Shown piece by piece: positions 35,113-43,429 of a stretch of 64,000 nucleotides of DNA. Position 1 is the stretch's first letter; each line of letters opens with the position of its first letter. The position numbers and the translations under genes were made by a program. Source of the DNA: an uncultured Lachnospiraceae bacterium (GTDB taxonomy: Bacteria > Bacillota > Clostridia > Lachnospirales > Lachnospiraceae); NCBI GenBank assembly GCA_910589265.1, contig CAJUTQ010000094.1, positions 62,001-126,000 on the forward strand, given 5' to 3'. The notes beneath the pieces are model-generated. The model did no database searches. It saw nothing but the letters and a program-made list of their open reading frames with translations, and was not told the origin of the DNA.

Positions 35113-36336
35113 ATGGGAAAACAAATAATACATACGCCAGAAGGAGTTCGAGATATTTATGGAGAAGAGTATGACAAGAAGTTGGCATTGGAAGAGAAGC
35201 TCCATCACTGCCTAAAATCCTATGGTTATCATGATATCCAGACCCCTACCTTTGAATTTTTTGATGTATTTTCCAGCAGAATTGGAACAATTCCTTCTAA
35301 GGAGCTATATAAATTTTTTGACAAAGAGGGAAACACCTTAGTTCTTCGCCCAGATTTTACCCCTTCCATTGCCAGAGCAGCTGCCAAATATTTTATGGAA
35401 GAGGAGCTTCCCCTGCGTCTTTGCTATAAAGGAAATACTTACACAAACCATATAAGCTACCAAGGTTTATTAAAAGAAATGACACAAATTGGGGCAGAGC
35501 TCATAGGAGATCCTTCTCCAGAGGGAGATGCAGAACTCATTTCCCTAGTTATTACCTGTATGAAGGCAGCAGGAATAGAAGAATTTCAAGTGAGCATAGG
35601 TCAGGTAGAGTTTTTTAAAGGTATTTGTGAAGAAGCTGGGATGAATGAGGAGGAGGAACAAAATGTAAGAGACAAAATTTCTAATAAAAACTATTTTGCA
35701 ACCGAAGAAATATTAGAACAATTAAAAATAAAGAAGCATTTAAAAGAAGTCATTTTACAAATTACAGATTTTTTTGGTTCCATTGAAAAAATGAAAGAGG
35801 CAAAAGCTCTAGTACAGAATCTTCGTTCCAAAGAGGCAATATGCCGTCTTGAGCGGTTGTATGAAGTGCTTCTTGTTTATGGGGTCGAAAAATATGTCAC
35901 TTTTGACTTAAGTATGTTGAGTAAGTATAATTATTATACAGGTGTCATTTTTAAAGCATATACCTATGGGGTTGGAGATGCTCTAATGAAAGGCGGAAGA
36001 TACGATAAGCTTTTAATGGAGTTTGGAAAAAATGCTCCAGCCATTGGTTTTACCATTATCGTAGATACTCTTTTATCAGCTATTGCTAGGCAAAAAATTT
36101 CTCTTCCTGGCTGCCTGAAACAAAAGGGCATTCTTTACCCAGAAATTATGTGGAAAGAAGCCGTTCTTATGGCCAAAGAGCTTAGGGAGAAAGGAGAAAG
36201 AGTGGAATTAATAAAGGAAAGAAAAGGAAAAGAGAAAAAAGACTATATAAGTTTTGGAATAAGAAACCAAATGAGTGAAATTTATTCCATGAAAGAAAAA
36301 GAATGGTGGAAGACAAAGGAATGGAGAGATATTTGA
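35113..36336 (+). CDS. hisZ: ATP phosphoribosyltransferase regulatory subunit HisZ
   Basis: The 407-residue protein is a paralogue of histidyl-tRNA synthetase lacking its anticodon-binding part. It shows TPEGVRDIYGEEYDKKL, LRPDFTPSIARAAAK, LCYKGNTYTNH and KGGRYDKLLMEFGKNAPAIGFTI. HisZ pairs with the short form of HisG and is needed for its activity and for histidine feedback. The start has AAAGGAGAGG upstream. It is the first gene of a five-gene histidine operon transcribed from the promoter at 35036-35064, and its end overlaps hisG. Confidence 0.93.
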   Translation: MGKQIIHTPEGVRDIYGEEYDKKLALEEKLHHCLKSYGYHDIQTPTFEFFDVFSSRIGTIPSKELYKFFDKEGNTLVLRPDFTPSIARAAAKYFMEEELPLRLCYKGNTYTNHISYQGLLKEMTQIGAELIGDPSPEGDAELISLVITCMKAAGIEEFQVSIGQVEFFKGICEEAGMNEEEEQNVRDKISNKNYFATEEILEQLKIKKHLKEVILQITDFFGSIEKMKEAKALVQNLRSKEAICRLERLYEVLLVYGVEKYVTFDLSMLSKYNYYTGVIFKAYTYGVGDALMKGGRYDKLLMEFGKNAPAIGFTIIVDTLLSAIARQKISLPGCLKQKGILYPEIMWKEAVLMAKELREKGERVELIKERKGKEKKDYISFGIRNQMSEIYSMKEKEWWKTKEWRDI

Positions 36337-36959
36337 CCTTTGCCCTTGGAAAAGGGCGTTTAGCAAAAAAAACACTGGAGATGTTAGAAACAATCGGCAT
36401 TTCCTGTGAAGAAATGAAAGATAAAACATCTAGAAAACTGGTTTTTGTAAATGAACCGTTAAAGCTTCGGTTTTTCCTGGCAAAAGGTCCTGATGTTCCT
36501 ACCTATGTAGAATATGGGGCTGCAGATATTGGTGTTGTAGGAAAGGACACGATTTTAGAAGAAGGAAGGAGGGTATACGAAGTTTTGGACTTAGGATTTG
36601 GAAAATGCAAAATGTGCGTCTGTGGTCCAAAGGAAGGAGAAAATCTTCTAAAACGCCATGAATTTATTCGAGTAGGAACGAAGTACCCCCATATTGCAAA
36701 AGACTATTTTTTTAATAAAAAACATCAAACTGTGGACATTATTAAACTAAACGGTTCCATAGAATTGGCTCCTATTGTAGGATTGTCTGAGGTCATTGTA
36801 GATATTGTGGAAACAGGGTCTACCTTAAGGGAAAACGGACTATTTGTACTGGAAGAAGTATGTGATTTATCTGCCAGAATGATTGTCAACCAAGTGAGCA
36901 TGAAAATGGAATTTTTGCGAATTAAGGAATTGATAGAAGGATTAAAAAGAATTTTATAA
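36321..36959 (+). CDS. hisG: ATP phosphoribosyltransferase, short form
   Basis: The roughly 212-residue protein begins LTFALGKGRLAKKTLEML and has the PRPP-binding block EVIVDIVETGSTLRENGL. It lacks the C-terminal regulatory domain of long HisG, consistent with hisZ immediately upstream. It catalyses the first committed step of histidine synthesis, joining ATP and PRPP. The start is uncertain: ATG at 36321 directly follows AAAGGA, and ATG at 36303 is in frame with a poor ribosome site. Either overlaps hisZ, implying coupling. Confidence 0.92.
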   Translation: MERYLTFALGKGRLAKKTLEMLETIGISCEEMKDKTSRKLVFVNEPLKLRFFLAKGPDVPTYVEYGAADIGVVGKDTILEEGRRVYEVLDLGFGKCKMCVCGPKEGENLLKRHEFIRVGTKYPHIAKDYFFNKKHQTVDIIKLNGSIELAPIVGLSEVIVDIVETGSTLRENGLFVLEEVCDLSARMIVNQVSMKMEFLRIKELIEGLKRIL

Positions 36960-36994
36960 GAAAGATTTTTAGAAAAAAAGTTGGAGAGGAAAGT

Positions 36995-38308
36995 ATGAAG
37001 ATTATCTCATTAACAGAAGATTCAAAAAGAGAAGTGCAAGACCAATTATTAAAAAGAAATCCAGATCAGTACAGGGAGTATGAAAAGACAGTTTTGGAAA
37101 TTCTTGAGGAGGTAAGAACGAAAAAAGACGCCGCTCTTTTTAAATATAGCAGACAATTTGACCATTGTTCTTTGGATTTTTCGACGATTCGAGTGAGTCA
37201 GGAGGAAATCGAAGAAGCCTATGCCTCCATGGATGAAACATTTCTGTCCATTTTAGAGGAGGCAAAACATCGGATTGAAGCATTCCATAAAAAACAAGTC
37301 CAGCAAAGCTGGTTTGACATTAAAAAAGACGGTTCCATTTTAGGGCAAAAAATAACGCCCATGGAACGAGTAGGCGTCTATGTGCCAGGAGGAAAGGCGG
37401 CTTACCCTTCTTCTGTTCTTATGAATATTCTCCCAGCAAAGGTTGCCAAGGTAGGTAAAATTATTATGGTGACTCCTCCCTTAGCTGACGGAAAAGTTAA
37501 TCCAAAAACATTAGCAGCAGCAAAGATAGCTGGGGTTACAGAAATTTATAAAGTAGGAGGAGCCCAGGCAATTGGGGCTATGGCTTTTGGAACAGAGAGT
37601 GTACCAAAGGTAGATAAGATTGTTGGCCCAGGCAATATATTTGTTGCCCTTGCAAAAAAGGCAGTGTATGGTCATGTTAGCATTGATTCTATTGCAGGTC
37701 CCAGTGAAATACTAGTATTAGCAGACGCCTTTGCGAATCCTTCCTACGTGGCTGCTGATCTCCTCTCCCAGGCAGAACATGATGAGCTTGCTTCTGCCAT
37801 TTGTATTACAGATTCCATGGAGTTGGCCAAAAAAGTTTCCATGGAAGTAGAAAAAACGATAGAAAAACTTTCAAGAAAAGAAATTATCCTTAAATCTATC
37901 CAGCAATATGGCTGTATTCTCGTTGCAAACAATATGGAGGAAGCCATTATGACAGCCAATGAGATTGCATCGGAACATTTAGAAATTATGACAAAAAATC
38001 CTTTTGAAGTTATGACAAAAATTAAACATGCAGGGGCTATTTTTCTTGGAGAATATTCTTCAGAACCTTTAGGAGACTATTATGCTGGGCCAAACCATGT
38101 CCTGCCTACGAATGGAACCGCAAAGTTTTTCTCACCTCTTTGTGTGGATGATTTCATCAAAAAATCAAGCATTATTTCTTATTCCCAGTCTGCCCTAAAG
38201 GCTGTCCATAAAGAAATTGAGTATTTTGCTATGAAAGAAGGATTAAGTGCCCATGCCCATTCCATTGCCGTACGGTTTATGGAAGAAGAGGAGAGGAACA
38301 ATGAGTAG
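36995..38308 (+). CDS. hisD: Histidinol dehydrogenase
   Basis: The 437-residue protein is full length. It shows ERVGVYVPGGKAAYPSSVLMNILPAKVA, GAQAIGAMAFGTESVPKVDKIVGPGN, SIAGPSEILVLAD and the zinc-site region SQAEHDE, with a conserved C-terminal GPNHVLPTNGTAKFFSPL. It carries out the last two oxidations of histidine synthesis with NAD. The ribosome site GGAGAGG precedes the start. The stop overlaps the hisB start by eight bases (ATGAGTAG). Confidence 0.96.
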   Translation: MKIISLTEDSKREVQDQLLKRNPDQYREYEKTVLEILEEVRTKKDAALFKYSRQFDHCSLDFSTIRVSQEEIEEAYASMDETFLSILEEAKHRIEAFHKKQVQQSWFDIKKDGSILGQKITPMERVGVYVPGGKAAYPSSVLMNILPAKVAKVGKIIMVTPPLADGKVNPKTLAAAKIAGVTEIYKVGGAQAIGAMAFGTESVPKVDKIVGPGNIFVALAKKAVYGHVSIDSIAGPSEILVLADAFANPSYVAADLLSQAEHDELASAICITDSMELAKKVSMEVEKTIEKLSRKEIILKSIQQYGCILVANNMEEAIMTANEIASEHLEIMTKNPFEVMTKIKHAGAIFLGEYSSEPLGDYYAGPNHVLPTNGTAKFFSPLCVDDFIKKSSIISYSQSALKAVHKEIEYFAMKEGLSAHAHSIAVRFMEEEERNNE

Positions 38309-38891
38309 GAAAACAACGATCAACAGAGAGACAAAAGAAACCCAGATTCAACTTTGTATGAATTTGGACGGAAAAGGAGAGGTTCAGGCAAATACAGGCA
38401 TTGGCTTTTTGGATCATATGCTTTCTAGTTTTGGAAAACATGGTTTTTTTGATTTGGACGTAAAAGTTACAGGAGATTTATTCGTAGATGGACATCACAC
38501 AGTGGAAGATACAGGAATTGTCTTAGGACAGGCTGTCAAAGAGGCAGTTGGGGACAAAAAAGGGATCAAGCGTTATGGCCATTGTATTCTTCCCATGGAT
38601 GACGCTTTAATATTATGTGCTGTTGATCTTTGTGGACGTCCTTATCTTTCCTTTGAGGCTTCTATTCTGGCAAAGGAGGTAGGAGGGCTTTCCACAGAGC
38701 TTGTAGAAGAATTTTTCTATGCAGTTTCTTATAAGGCAGGTATGAACCTCCACATAAAAATGCTATCTGGAAAAAACAGCCATCATATTATTGAAGGGAT
38801 GTTTAAAGCCTTTGGAAAAGCCTTGGATCAGGCAGTCAGCAAGGAGCCTAGACTTTTGGATGTGCTTTCCACAAAAGGTTCTTTTGATTGA
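38301..38891 (+). CDS. hisB: Imidazoleglycerol-phosphate dehydratase
   Basis: The 196-residue protein is the stand-alone IGP dehydratase. It has GIGFLDHMLSSFGKHG, VDGHHTVEDTGIVLGQ and SGKNSHHIIEGMFKAFGKAL, the two His-rich metal-binding repeats. There is no fused histidinol phosphatase, so that step must come from another gene. The start at 38301 follows GAGGAGAGG and overlaps hisD by eight bases. The upstream in-frame ATG lies inside hisD and is not needed. Confidence 0.95.
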   Translation: MSRKTTINRETKETQIQLCMNLDGKGEVQANTGIGFLDHMLSSFGKHGFFDLDVKVTGDLFVDGHHTVEDTGIVLGQAVKEAVGDKKGIKRYGHCILPMDDALILCAVDLCGRPYLSFEASILAKEVGGLSTELVEEFFYAVSYKAGMNLHIKMLSGKNSHHIIEGMFKAFGKALDQAVSKEPRLLDVLSTKGSFD

Positions 38892-38911
38892 AGGCAGAAA
38901 GGAGATATTCA

Positions 38912-40162
38912 TTGAAAGGAAAAAAATTTATTCCATCTCTTTTTCTAAAAGAGAAGAAGTTTGATAAAAAACAAATGATAGAACAAGCTATATTTTACGA
39001 GAGATCTGGAGGAGACGGACTTCTTATTTGGGATCAAACCAAAAGCCAGGCAGAACATGAAAAGGCTCTTAGAGCAATTAAAGAAGTATGCAGACATACA
39101 GATTTTCCTGTCATTGGCGCTGGAAATGTAAGAAAAATGGAAGATGTAAAAAAATTGCTCTATGGAGGCTGTACTATCGCCGCCATAGACTTTTTAGGAG
39201 AAGCTTCCCTTTCCCTTGCAAAGGAAGTAGGAGAGAAGTTTGGAAAAGAGAAAATAGCTTTGATCATTGACAATTCTTTGACAGAGGAGAAAGAAAAACA
39301 AGCTGCAAAAGCTTATGGAAGCATTTTTTTGCTTACAGATGTAAAAAAGCTTGCTCCTTGTCTTGACATGGAGCTTCTCCCTATTCTTCCTCTTTGTGAG
39401 AAAGGAGAAGACATAGAAAAAATCTTAAGGGAAAAGGGGATTTATGGCATAAGCGGCCCTTGCATTTCTAGTGAATCCTTTGCCTTTTTGGAAGAAAAAG
39501 AAAAACTCCGGGAAAAAGGCATACCCATGGATCTCTTAGAAGGGAAACTGCCTTTTGAATCTTTAAAGAAGGATTCCCATGGGCTTATTCCAGTCATTGC
39601 ACAAGATTATCAAACGAACCAAGTGCTTATGATGGCTTATATGAATCAGGAAGCTTATGAAAAAACATTAAAAACGGGAATGATGACATATTATAGCAGA
39701 AGCCGCCAAGAGCTGTGGATAAAAGGGCTTACAAGCGGTCATTTTCAATATGTGAAATCTCTTTGGGCAGACTGTGACAAAGATACAATTTTGGCAAAAG
39801 TAGCTCCCATAGGACCTGCCTGCCATACAGGTAAAACTTCCTGCTTTTTTGAAGAAATTGTTGTAACAGACAGTAAGCAAAGAAATCCTATGACGGTTCT
39901 TGAGGAAGTTTATCATATAATACTCCAAAGAAAATTACATCCAAAGGATGGCTCTTATACCAATTATTTATTGGAAAAAGGTGTGGATAAAATATTAAAA
40001 AAGCTGGGAGAGGAGGGGACAGAAATTATTATTGCAGCAAAAAACCCTGATCCAGAAGAAATAAAATATGAGGTTTCCGATTTTCTGTATCACCTCATGG
40101 TACTTATGGTAGAAAAAAATGTCACCTGGGAAGATATTATGAGAGAATTGGCAGAAAGATGA
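38912..40162 (+). CDS. hisIE: Degenerate HisF-like barrel fused to bifunctional HisIE
   Basis: The 416-residue protein has three parts. Residues 1 to about 205 resemble a HisF/HisA TIM barrel (KFIPSLFLKEKKF against IPCLDVKDGRV of HisF, FPVIGAGNVRKMEDVKKLL against IPLTVGGGI). Phe replaces the first catalytic Asp and the IDRDG block is missing, so it is probably inactive. HisI follows with complete motifs (AYMNQEAYEKTL, ADCDKD, GPACHTGKTSCF), then HisE (KLGEEGTEIIIAAKN). HisIE hydrolyses PR-ATP and opens PR-AMP. The start is TTG at 38912, five bases after AGAAAGGAGAT. The paralogy is judged by eye. Confidence 0.88.
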   Translation: MKGKKFIPSLFLKEKKFDKKQMIEQAIFYERSGGDGLLIWDQTKSQAEHEKALRAIKEVCRHTDFPVIGAGNVRKMEDVKKLLYGGCTIAAIDFLGEASLSLAKEVGEKFGKEKIALIIDNSLTEEKEKQAAKAYGSIFLLTDVKKLAPCLDMELLPILPLCEKGEDIEKILREKGIYGISGPCISSESFAFLEEKEKLREKGIPMDLLEGKLPFESLKKDSHGLIPVIAQDYQTNQVLMMAYMNQEAYEKTLKTGMMTYYSRSRQELWIKGLTSGHFQYVKSLWADCDKDTILAKVAPIGPACHTGKTSCFFEEIVVTDSKQRNPMTVLEEVYHIILQRKLHPKDGSYTNYLLEKGVDKILKKLGEEGTEIIIAAKNPDPEEIKYEVSDFLYHLMVLMVEKNVTWEDIMRELAER

Positions 40163-40252
40163 CATATCATGAAAATATTTCAAGAATATTTTGAATTATT
40201 ATTTTATATTTTATAAATTTTCTGTTCTTTGTAGATTTTTATCTTTGCTTTG

Positions 40253-40261
40253 TGATATAAT
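40253..40261 (+). promoter_or_regulatory. Extended -10 promoter for the InlB-repeat gene
   Basis: TGATATAAT is an extended -10 (TGN-TATAAT), 35 bases before the start codon. No strong -35 is present at the ideal spacing. The upstream 90 bases are very A/T-rich. Confidence 0.5.
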
Positions 40262-40296
40262 CAATGTATCATGAAAGGAATTGGAGGGAAAAGCTC

Positions 40297-41031
40297 ATGA
40301 AAGGAATGAAAGGAACTACTTTTTGGAAAAAAACGTTGGCCTTTCTGCTTTGTTTTGCTCTCTTTTTAGGGGTGGGTTTCAAAGTAGAAGCAGCAACAAA
40401 GAAGCACAATGTTTTGTTTATTTATGGCACAAATATGGCCCAAGTTCAAGTAAGGGATGGTAAAGATGCCGTTGCCCCAACCAATACATATGTTCCAGGT
40501 TACACATTTATAGGATGGAATGCGGATATTACCCATGTAAAAAGCGATATGGTTGTTCTGGGAATGTACATTCCAGGGGAACTACCTGTGTGGAACTCTA
40601 TGACAGCCGTTACAGGAACAGCCAGTACAGGAATGTCTGTCCCCCAGACAACAGCCACATATAAAGTTGTTTTTTATAACGGAAATACAAAAGACGTTCT
40701 AAAGACAGAATATGTTCCTTATGGAGGCAATGCCACACCTCCTGTTAATCCATGTTACGGTGGTTACGATTTTGGTTACTGGGTAGGGGAATATAATAAT
40801 GTGACAAGCGATAGAGAAATCATGGCTGTGTACTATCGAACCCATACAGTAGAGTTTAAAAATGAAGTGACTGGTGAGAGAATTGATCTCCAATATATTC
40901 GAGACGGAGAGACGGCAAGAGAACCAAAGCCAGATGAGATGGATGGGTATGAATTTATTGGCTGGAGTCGTTCTCTAGAAAATATTAAGGAAGATAACAC
41001 AGTGATTTACGCACAATATAAGAAAAGATAA
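40297..41031 (+). CDS. Secreted protein with InlB B-type repeats
   Basis: The 244-residue protein has a clear signal peptide (basic MKGMKGTTFWKK, then a hydrophobic core and a VEAA cleavage site). Three beta-grasp-like InlB B repeats follow, each ending in an aromatic-Gly-Trp-type core: YTFIGWNADITHVKSDM, YDFGYWVGEYNNVTSD and YEFIGWSRSLENIKED. Such repeats occur in secreted or surface proteins that bind host or cell-wall partners. There is no LPXTG or other anchor, so it is probably released. The start follows GGAGGG at 40283-40288. It has its own promoter and terminator. Confidence 0.82.
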   Translation: MKGMKGTTFWKKTLAFLLCFALFLGVGFKVEAATKKHNVLFIYGTNMAQVQVRDGKDAVAPTNTYVPGYTFIGWNADITHVKSDMVVLGMYIPGELPVWNSMTAVTGTASTGMSVPQTTATYKVVFYNGNTKDVLKTEYVPYGGNATPPVNPCYGGYDFGYWVGEYNNVTSDREIMAVYYRTHTVEFKNEVTGERIDLQYIRDGETAREPKPDEMDGYEFIGWSRSLENIKEDNTVIYAQYKKR

Positions 41032-41059
41032 AAGCCTATATGGGAAATGAAAAGGAACA

Positions 41060-41096
41060 AAGGGAATCTGGCAATATCATAGATTCTCTTTTTTTT
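41060..41096 (+). terminator. Terminator after the InlB-repeat gene
   Basis: AGGGAATCT (41061-41069) pairs with AGATTCTCT (41081-41089, one G-T pair) and a run of eight Ts follows. Confidence 0.8.
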
Positions 41097-41149
41097 GCAT
41101 AAATATGAAGTAAGAAGAAGTAAATATGTTAGAAGAAGGGAGAATGAAA

Positions 41150-41485
41150 ATGAGAAATAGTGGAGAAGAGAGATTGGAAATGATTAAAAATATACGAGCC
41201 AGATCAGAGTCCAATTATATGGCCATGAACAAAAAAAGTCAAAACATCCAAGAGGAGATAGTAGAAAGAAGAGAAGAGATTTCTTTTGATTCGGGAAATA
41301 GTTTTAAAATTCGCCTTGTTGCAGCTGTCATGCTGTTTGCAGGATTTACATGGATGAGCCTGACAGAAGAAACATTTTTACATAAATCTGCCACAGACTA
41401 TGTAGAAGAGATCAGTGCAGAATTTGATATACAAACTTTAGATGACAGTACCTTACAATTTCTGTCCCAAATAAGTCCTTTATAA
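41150..41485 (+). CDS. Hypothetical single-pass membrane protein
   Basis: The 111-residue protein has a charged N-terminal half of about 60 residues rich in Arg, Glu and Asn, one membrane segment near residues 63-80 (LVAAVMLFAGFTWMSL), and an acidic C-terminal tail of about 30 residues. No domain is recognised. ATG at 41150 is preferred because AAGGGAG lies seven bases before it; 41144 is a close alternative. The topology (N-in, C-out) resembles small regulators or division-linked proteins, but nothing confirms that. Confidence 0.55.
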   Translation: MRNSGEERLEMIKNIRARSESNYMAMNKKSQNIQEEIVERREEISFDSGNSFKIRLVAAVMLFAGFTWMSLTEETFLHKSATDYVEEISAEFDIQTLDDSTLQFLSQISPL

Positions 41486-41501
41486 TGAAAGGATATTGTA
41501 T

Positions 41502-41531
41502 TTGACAAACATACCATTGGTATATTATAAT
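41502..41531 (+). promoter_or_regulatory. Promoter with a palindrome in its spacer, for the MFS gene
   Basis: A perfect TTGACA (41502-41507) and perfect TATAAT (41526-41531) are 18 bases apart. The palindrome ATACCA-T-TGGTAT (41511-41523) fills the spacer, the site expected for a TetR-type or MerR-type operator. It lies 255 bases upstream of the MFS start. Confidence 0.7.
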
Positions 41532-41605
41532 AGTAACATACTAATAGTTGGTTTTTCTATCTTGATGAAAAGATTTTCTGCCTATAGTAGATCCCTTCCA
41601 TCATT

Positions 41606-41645
41606 GTATTGTATAGGAAATTTTAGAAAATTTCCTATACAATAC
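41606..41645. repeat. Perfect 19-bp inverted repeat in the MFS leader
   Basis: The left arm GTATTGTATAGGAAATTTT at 41606-41624 is exactly complementary to the right arm at 41627-41645, with only AG between them. In RNA it forms a very stable hairpin, followed by GACTTTT, so it may act as a terminator or attenuator. Confidence 0.85.
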
Positions 41646-41651
41646 GACTTT

Positions 41652-41676
41652 TGCCCACAAAAATGGGCATATATTT
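41652..41676 (+). terminator. Terminator-like hairpin in the MFS leader
   Basis: TGCCCA (41652-41657) pairs with TGGGCA (41664-41669) over a CAAAAA loop and ATATTTTT follows. It lies between the promoter and the MFS gene, consistent with attenuation. Confidence 0.5.
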
Positions 41677-41689
41677 TTAAAAAAATACA

Positions 41690-41704
41690 TACCAACGTAT
41701 GGTA
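41690..41704. promoter_or_regulatory. Second TACCA/TGGTA palindrome
   Basis: TACCA (41690-41694) and TGGTA (41700-41704) repeat the half-sites of the palindrome in the promoter spacer, with a 5-base centre instead of 1. It may be a second binding site for the same regulator. Confidence 0.4.
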
Positions 41705-41786
41705 CTAAAAAGAGGGGAGATAGAAAAATACTATAAGAATCCTTTTAGGAAAGAAGAGGAACCAGAACAGAAATGGAGGTATGAAA

Positions 41787-43040
41787 ATGAGTGAAAAACT
41801 ATTTTCAAAAAATTTTACAATGATGATTATTGGGCAAATTATTTCCTTATTTGGCAATGCTACTGTCCGATTTGCTTTACCATTATATTTATTAAACCAG
41901 ACAGGATCCTCTGCCCTCTATGGAATAGTGACAGCTTGTGCCTTCCTTCCAGCAATTTTGTTTTCTCCAATTGGAGGGATTGTGGCAGATAGAATAAACA
42001 AAAGGAATATTATGGTTATATTGGATTTTTTTACAGCGTTCGTTATCCTTATTTTTTCTTTCCTTATGAATAGAGTCTCCCTTATTTTTTTGATAACAAT
42101 CACATTAATGCTTTTATATAGTATTGCAGGGGCATACCAGCCCTCTGTACAGTCCAGTATACCTTCTCTAGTGAGTGAAAACCATCTAATGATTGCAAAT
42201 TCCATTGTGAATACAATCAGCTCCTTTGCCTCTTTTCTAGGCCCTGTACTTGGGGGAATTTTGTATAGCGCCTACGGGCTAAAGTTTGTGTTGTTCCTTT
42301 GCATTCTTTGTTTTTTTCTCTCTGCAGTAATGGAAATTTTTATGGAAATACCATTTACAAAACAAAAGTCTAGTCATCATATATGGAAAATGGTAGAAGA
42401 AGATTTTTCCAAAAGTATCCATTTTATTCGAAAAGAGAAGCCGACTATTGGAAAAGTACTTCTTATAATATGCGGGATTAATTTATTTTTATCATCCATG
42501 ATTCTTGTAGGCATGCCATATATCATCACAGAGGTTTTAGATCTAGGTGCAAGAGAAGGAAATAAGCTATATGGTTTTGCACAAGGGATATTCGCTATTG
42601 GAGGATTGGCAGGAGGAATCAGCGCTGGTGTTTTTGCAAATAAGCTTACCATTCAAAAATCAGGAAATCTCATCATAGCCTGCGCCATCTGTGTCTTTCC
42701 CATAGGCTTTTCCTTATTTTTATTTTCTTCTGGATTTTTAAATTATATTATCATGACTGCATGCTGTTTTCTCATTTTAGCAATATCCGCAATATTTACT
42801 GTACAAATGATGGCATTTATCCAAAGGGAAACACCCCAGAGCTTCATTGGTAAAGTAATTGCTGTTATTTTTACTGTTACCATGTGTGCCCAGCCTTTAG
42901 GAAATGCATTTTATGGTATTTTGTTTGAAATTTGTAAAGGCTTTGAATATTTTGTCATTTTATTTTCTGGGTTTGTTTCTTTGCTTATTGCAATTTGTAC
43001 AAGAAAAATTTTTATGAAACTGTCACCGAATAAAGAGTAG
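41787..43040 (+). CDS. MFS transporter of the macrolide-efflux (MefA-like) type
   Basis: The 417-residue protein has about twelve membrane segments. The N-terminus (FTMMIIGQIISLFGNATVRFALPLYL, then FSPIGGIVADRINKRN) has the loop 2-3 motif of the MFS_3 family, which includes MefA-type proton-driven drug exporters. The actual substrate is unknown. ATG at 41787 is chosen because GGAGG lies seven bases upstream; ATG at 41781 is possible. No regulator gene is next to it, although its leader has two operator-like palindromes and two hairpins. Confidence 0.83.
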   Translation: MSEKLFSKNFTMMIIGQIISLFGNATVRFALPLYLLNQTGSSALYGIVTACAFLPAILFSPIGGIVADRINKRNIMVILDFFTAFVILIFSFLMNRVSLIFLITITLMLLYSIAGAYQPSVQSSIPSLVSENHLMIANSIVNTISSFASFLGPVLGGILYSAYGLKFVLFLCILCFFLSAVMEIFMEIPFTKQKSSHHIWKMVEEDFSKSIHFIRKEKPTIGKVLLIICGINLFLSSMILVGMPYIITEVLDLGAREGNKLYGFAQGIFAIGGLAGGISAGVFANKLTIQKSGNLIIACAICVFPIGFSLFLFSSGFLNYIIMTACCFLILAISAIFTVQMMAFIQRETPQSFIGKVIAVIFTVTMCAQPLGNAFYGILFEICKGFEYFVILFSGFVSLLIAICTRKIFMKLSPNKE

Positions 43041-43093
43041 GAAAGATTCCTTTAGAATAAAACTTCATAGGCTGTCTCATTGAGATTTGTCTA

Positions 43094-43142
43094 CTTCTGT
43101 GTTATCATCATGTATAAGTTGGATATGATTATAAGACAGAAG
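43094..43142 (+). repeat. Long imperfect hairpin in the spacer
   Basis: The 18-base arms 43094-43111 and 43125-43142 are complementary at 16 of 18 positions around a 13-base loop. Confidence 0.65.
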
Positions 43143-43372
43143 GAAGTTTTATGAAAAGGGATATGAAAGAAATAATTGTATGAAATAAAAATACCCAATC
43201 CATAAAATTTTCTCACCAAAGAGAAGGGACTGACAAAGGTTATTTCTATGGTTGGAGACATAAACTATTCTATGGATGTATAAAAACAGACACCTTAGAT
43301 AGAGGACTGACCAAAACAGCCTTTCTTTTATATAAATAATTATATTATACGAAATAGGAGATTTATAAAAAT

Positions 43373-43407
43373 ATAGGAACATAATGGAGTAGCCAATATG
43401 TTCCTAT
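43373..43407 (+). repeat. Perfect hairpin before the sugar acetyltransferase gene
   Basis: ATAGGAACATA (43373-43383) pairs exactly with TATGTTCCTAT (43397-43407) around a 13-base loop, ending ten bases before the AAAGGAG ribosome site. Confidence 0.65.
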
Positions 43408-43429
43408 CAAATTATAAAGGAGCATAAAG

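Larger units (their letters stand above)
43041..43429. other. 389-bp spacer with no convincing gene, hairpin-rich
   Basis: This spacer has no ORF with coding features on either strand. It holds a long imperfect hairpin (43094-43142), an outer inverted repeat ATAAAACTTC/GAAGTTTTAT (43057-43066, 43143-43152), and a ten-codon ORF from ATG at 43151 with a GAAGGAAG ribosome site that stops at once, which could be the remnant of a lost gene. A second hairpin, at 43373-43407, is next to the downstream gene. Confidence 0.5.

Noticed and set aside
41565..41708. A 47-codon ORF running through both hairpins of the MFS leader, possible leader peptide
   Set aside because: No ribosome site precedes its ATG, and the composition is set by the palindromes. 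Not annotated as a gene, though it fits an attenuation idea.
43149..43382. 77-codon minus-strand ORF in the spacer after the MFS gene
   Set aside because: Low-complexity, A/T-driven composition, no ribosome site and no recognisable domain.
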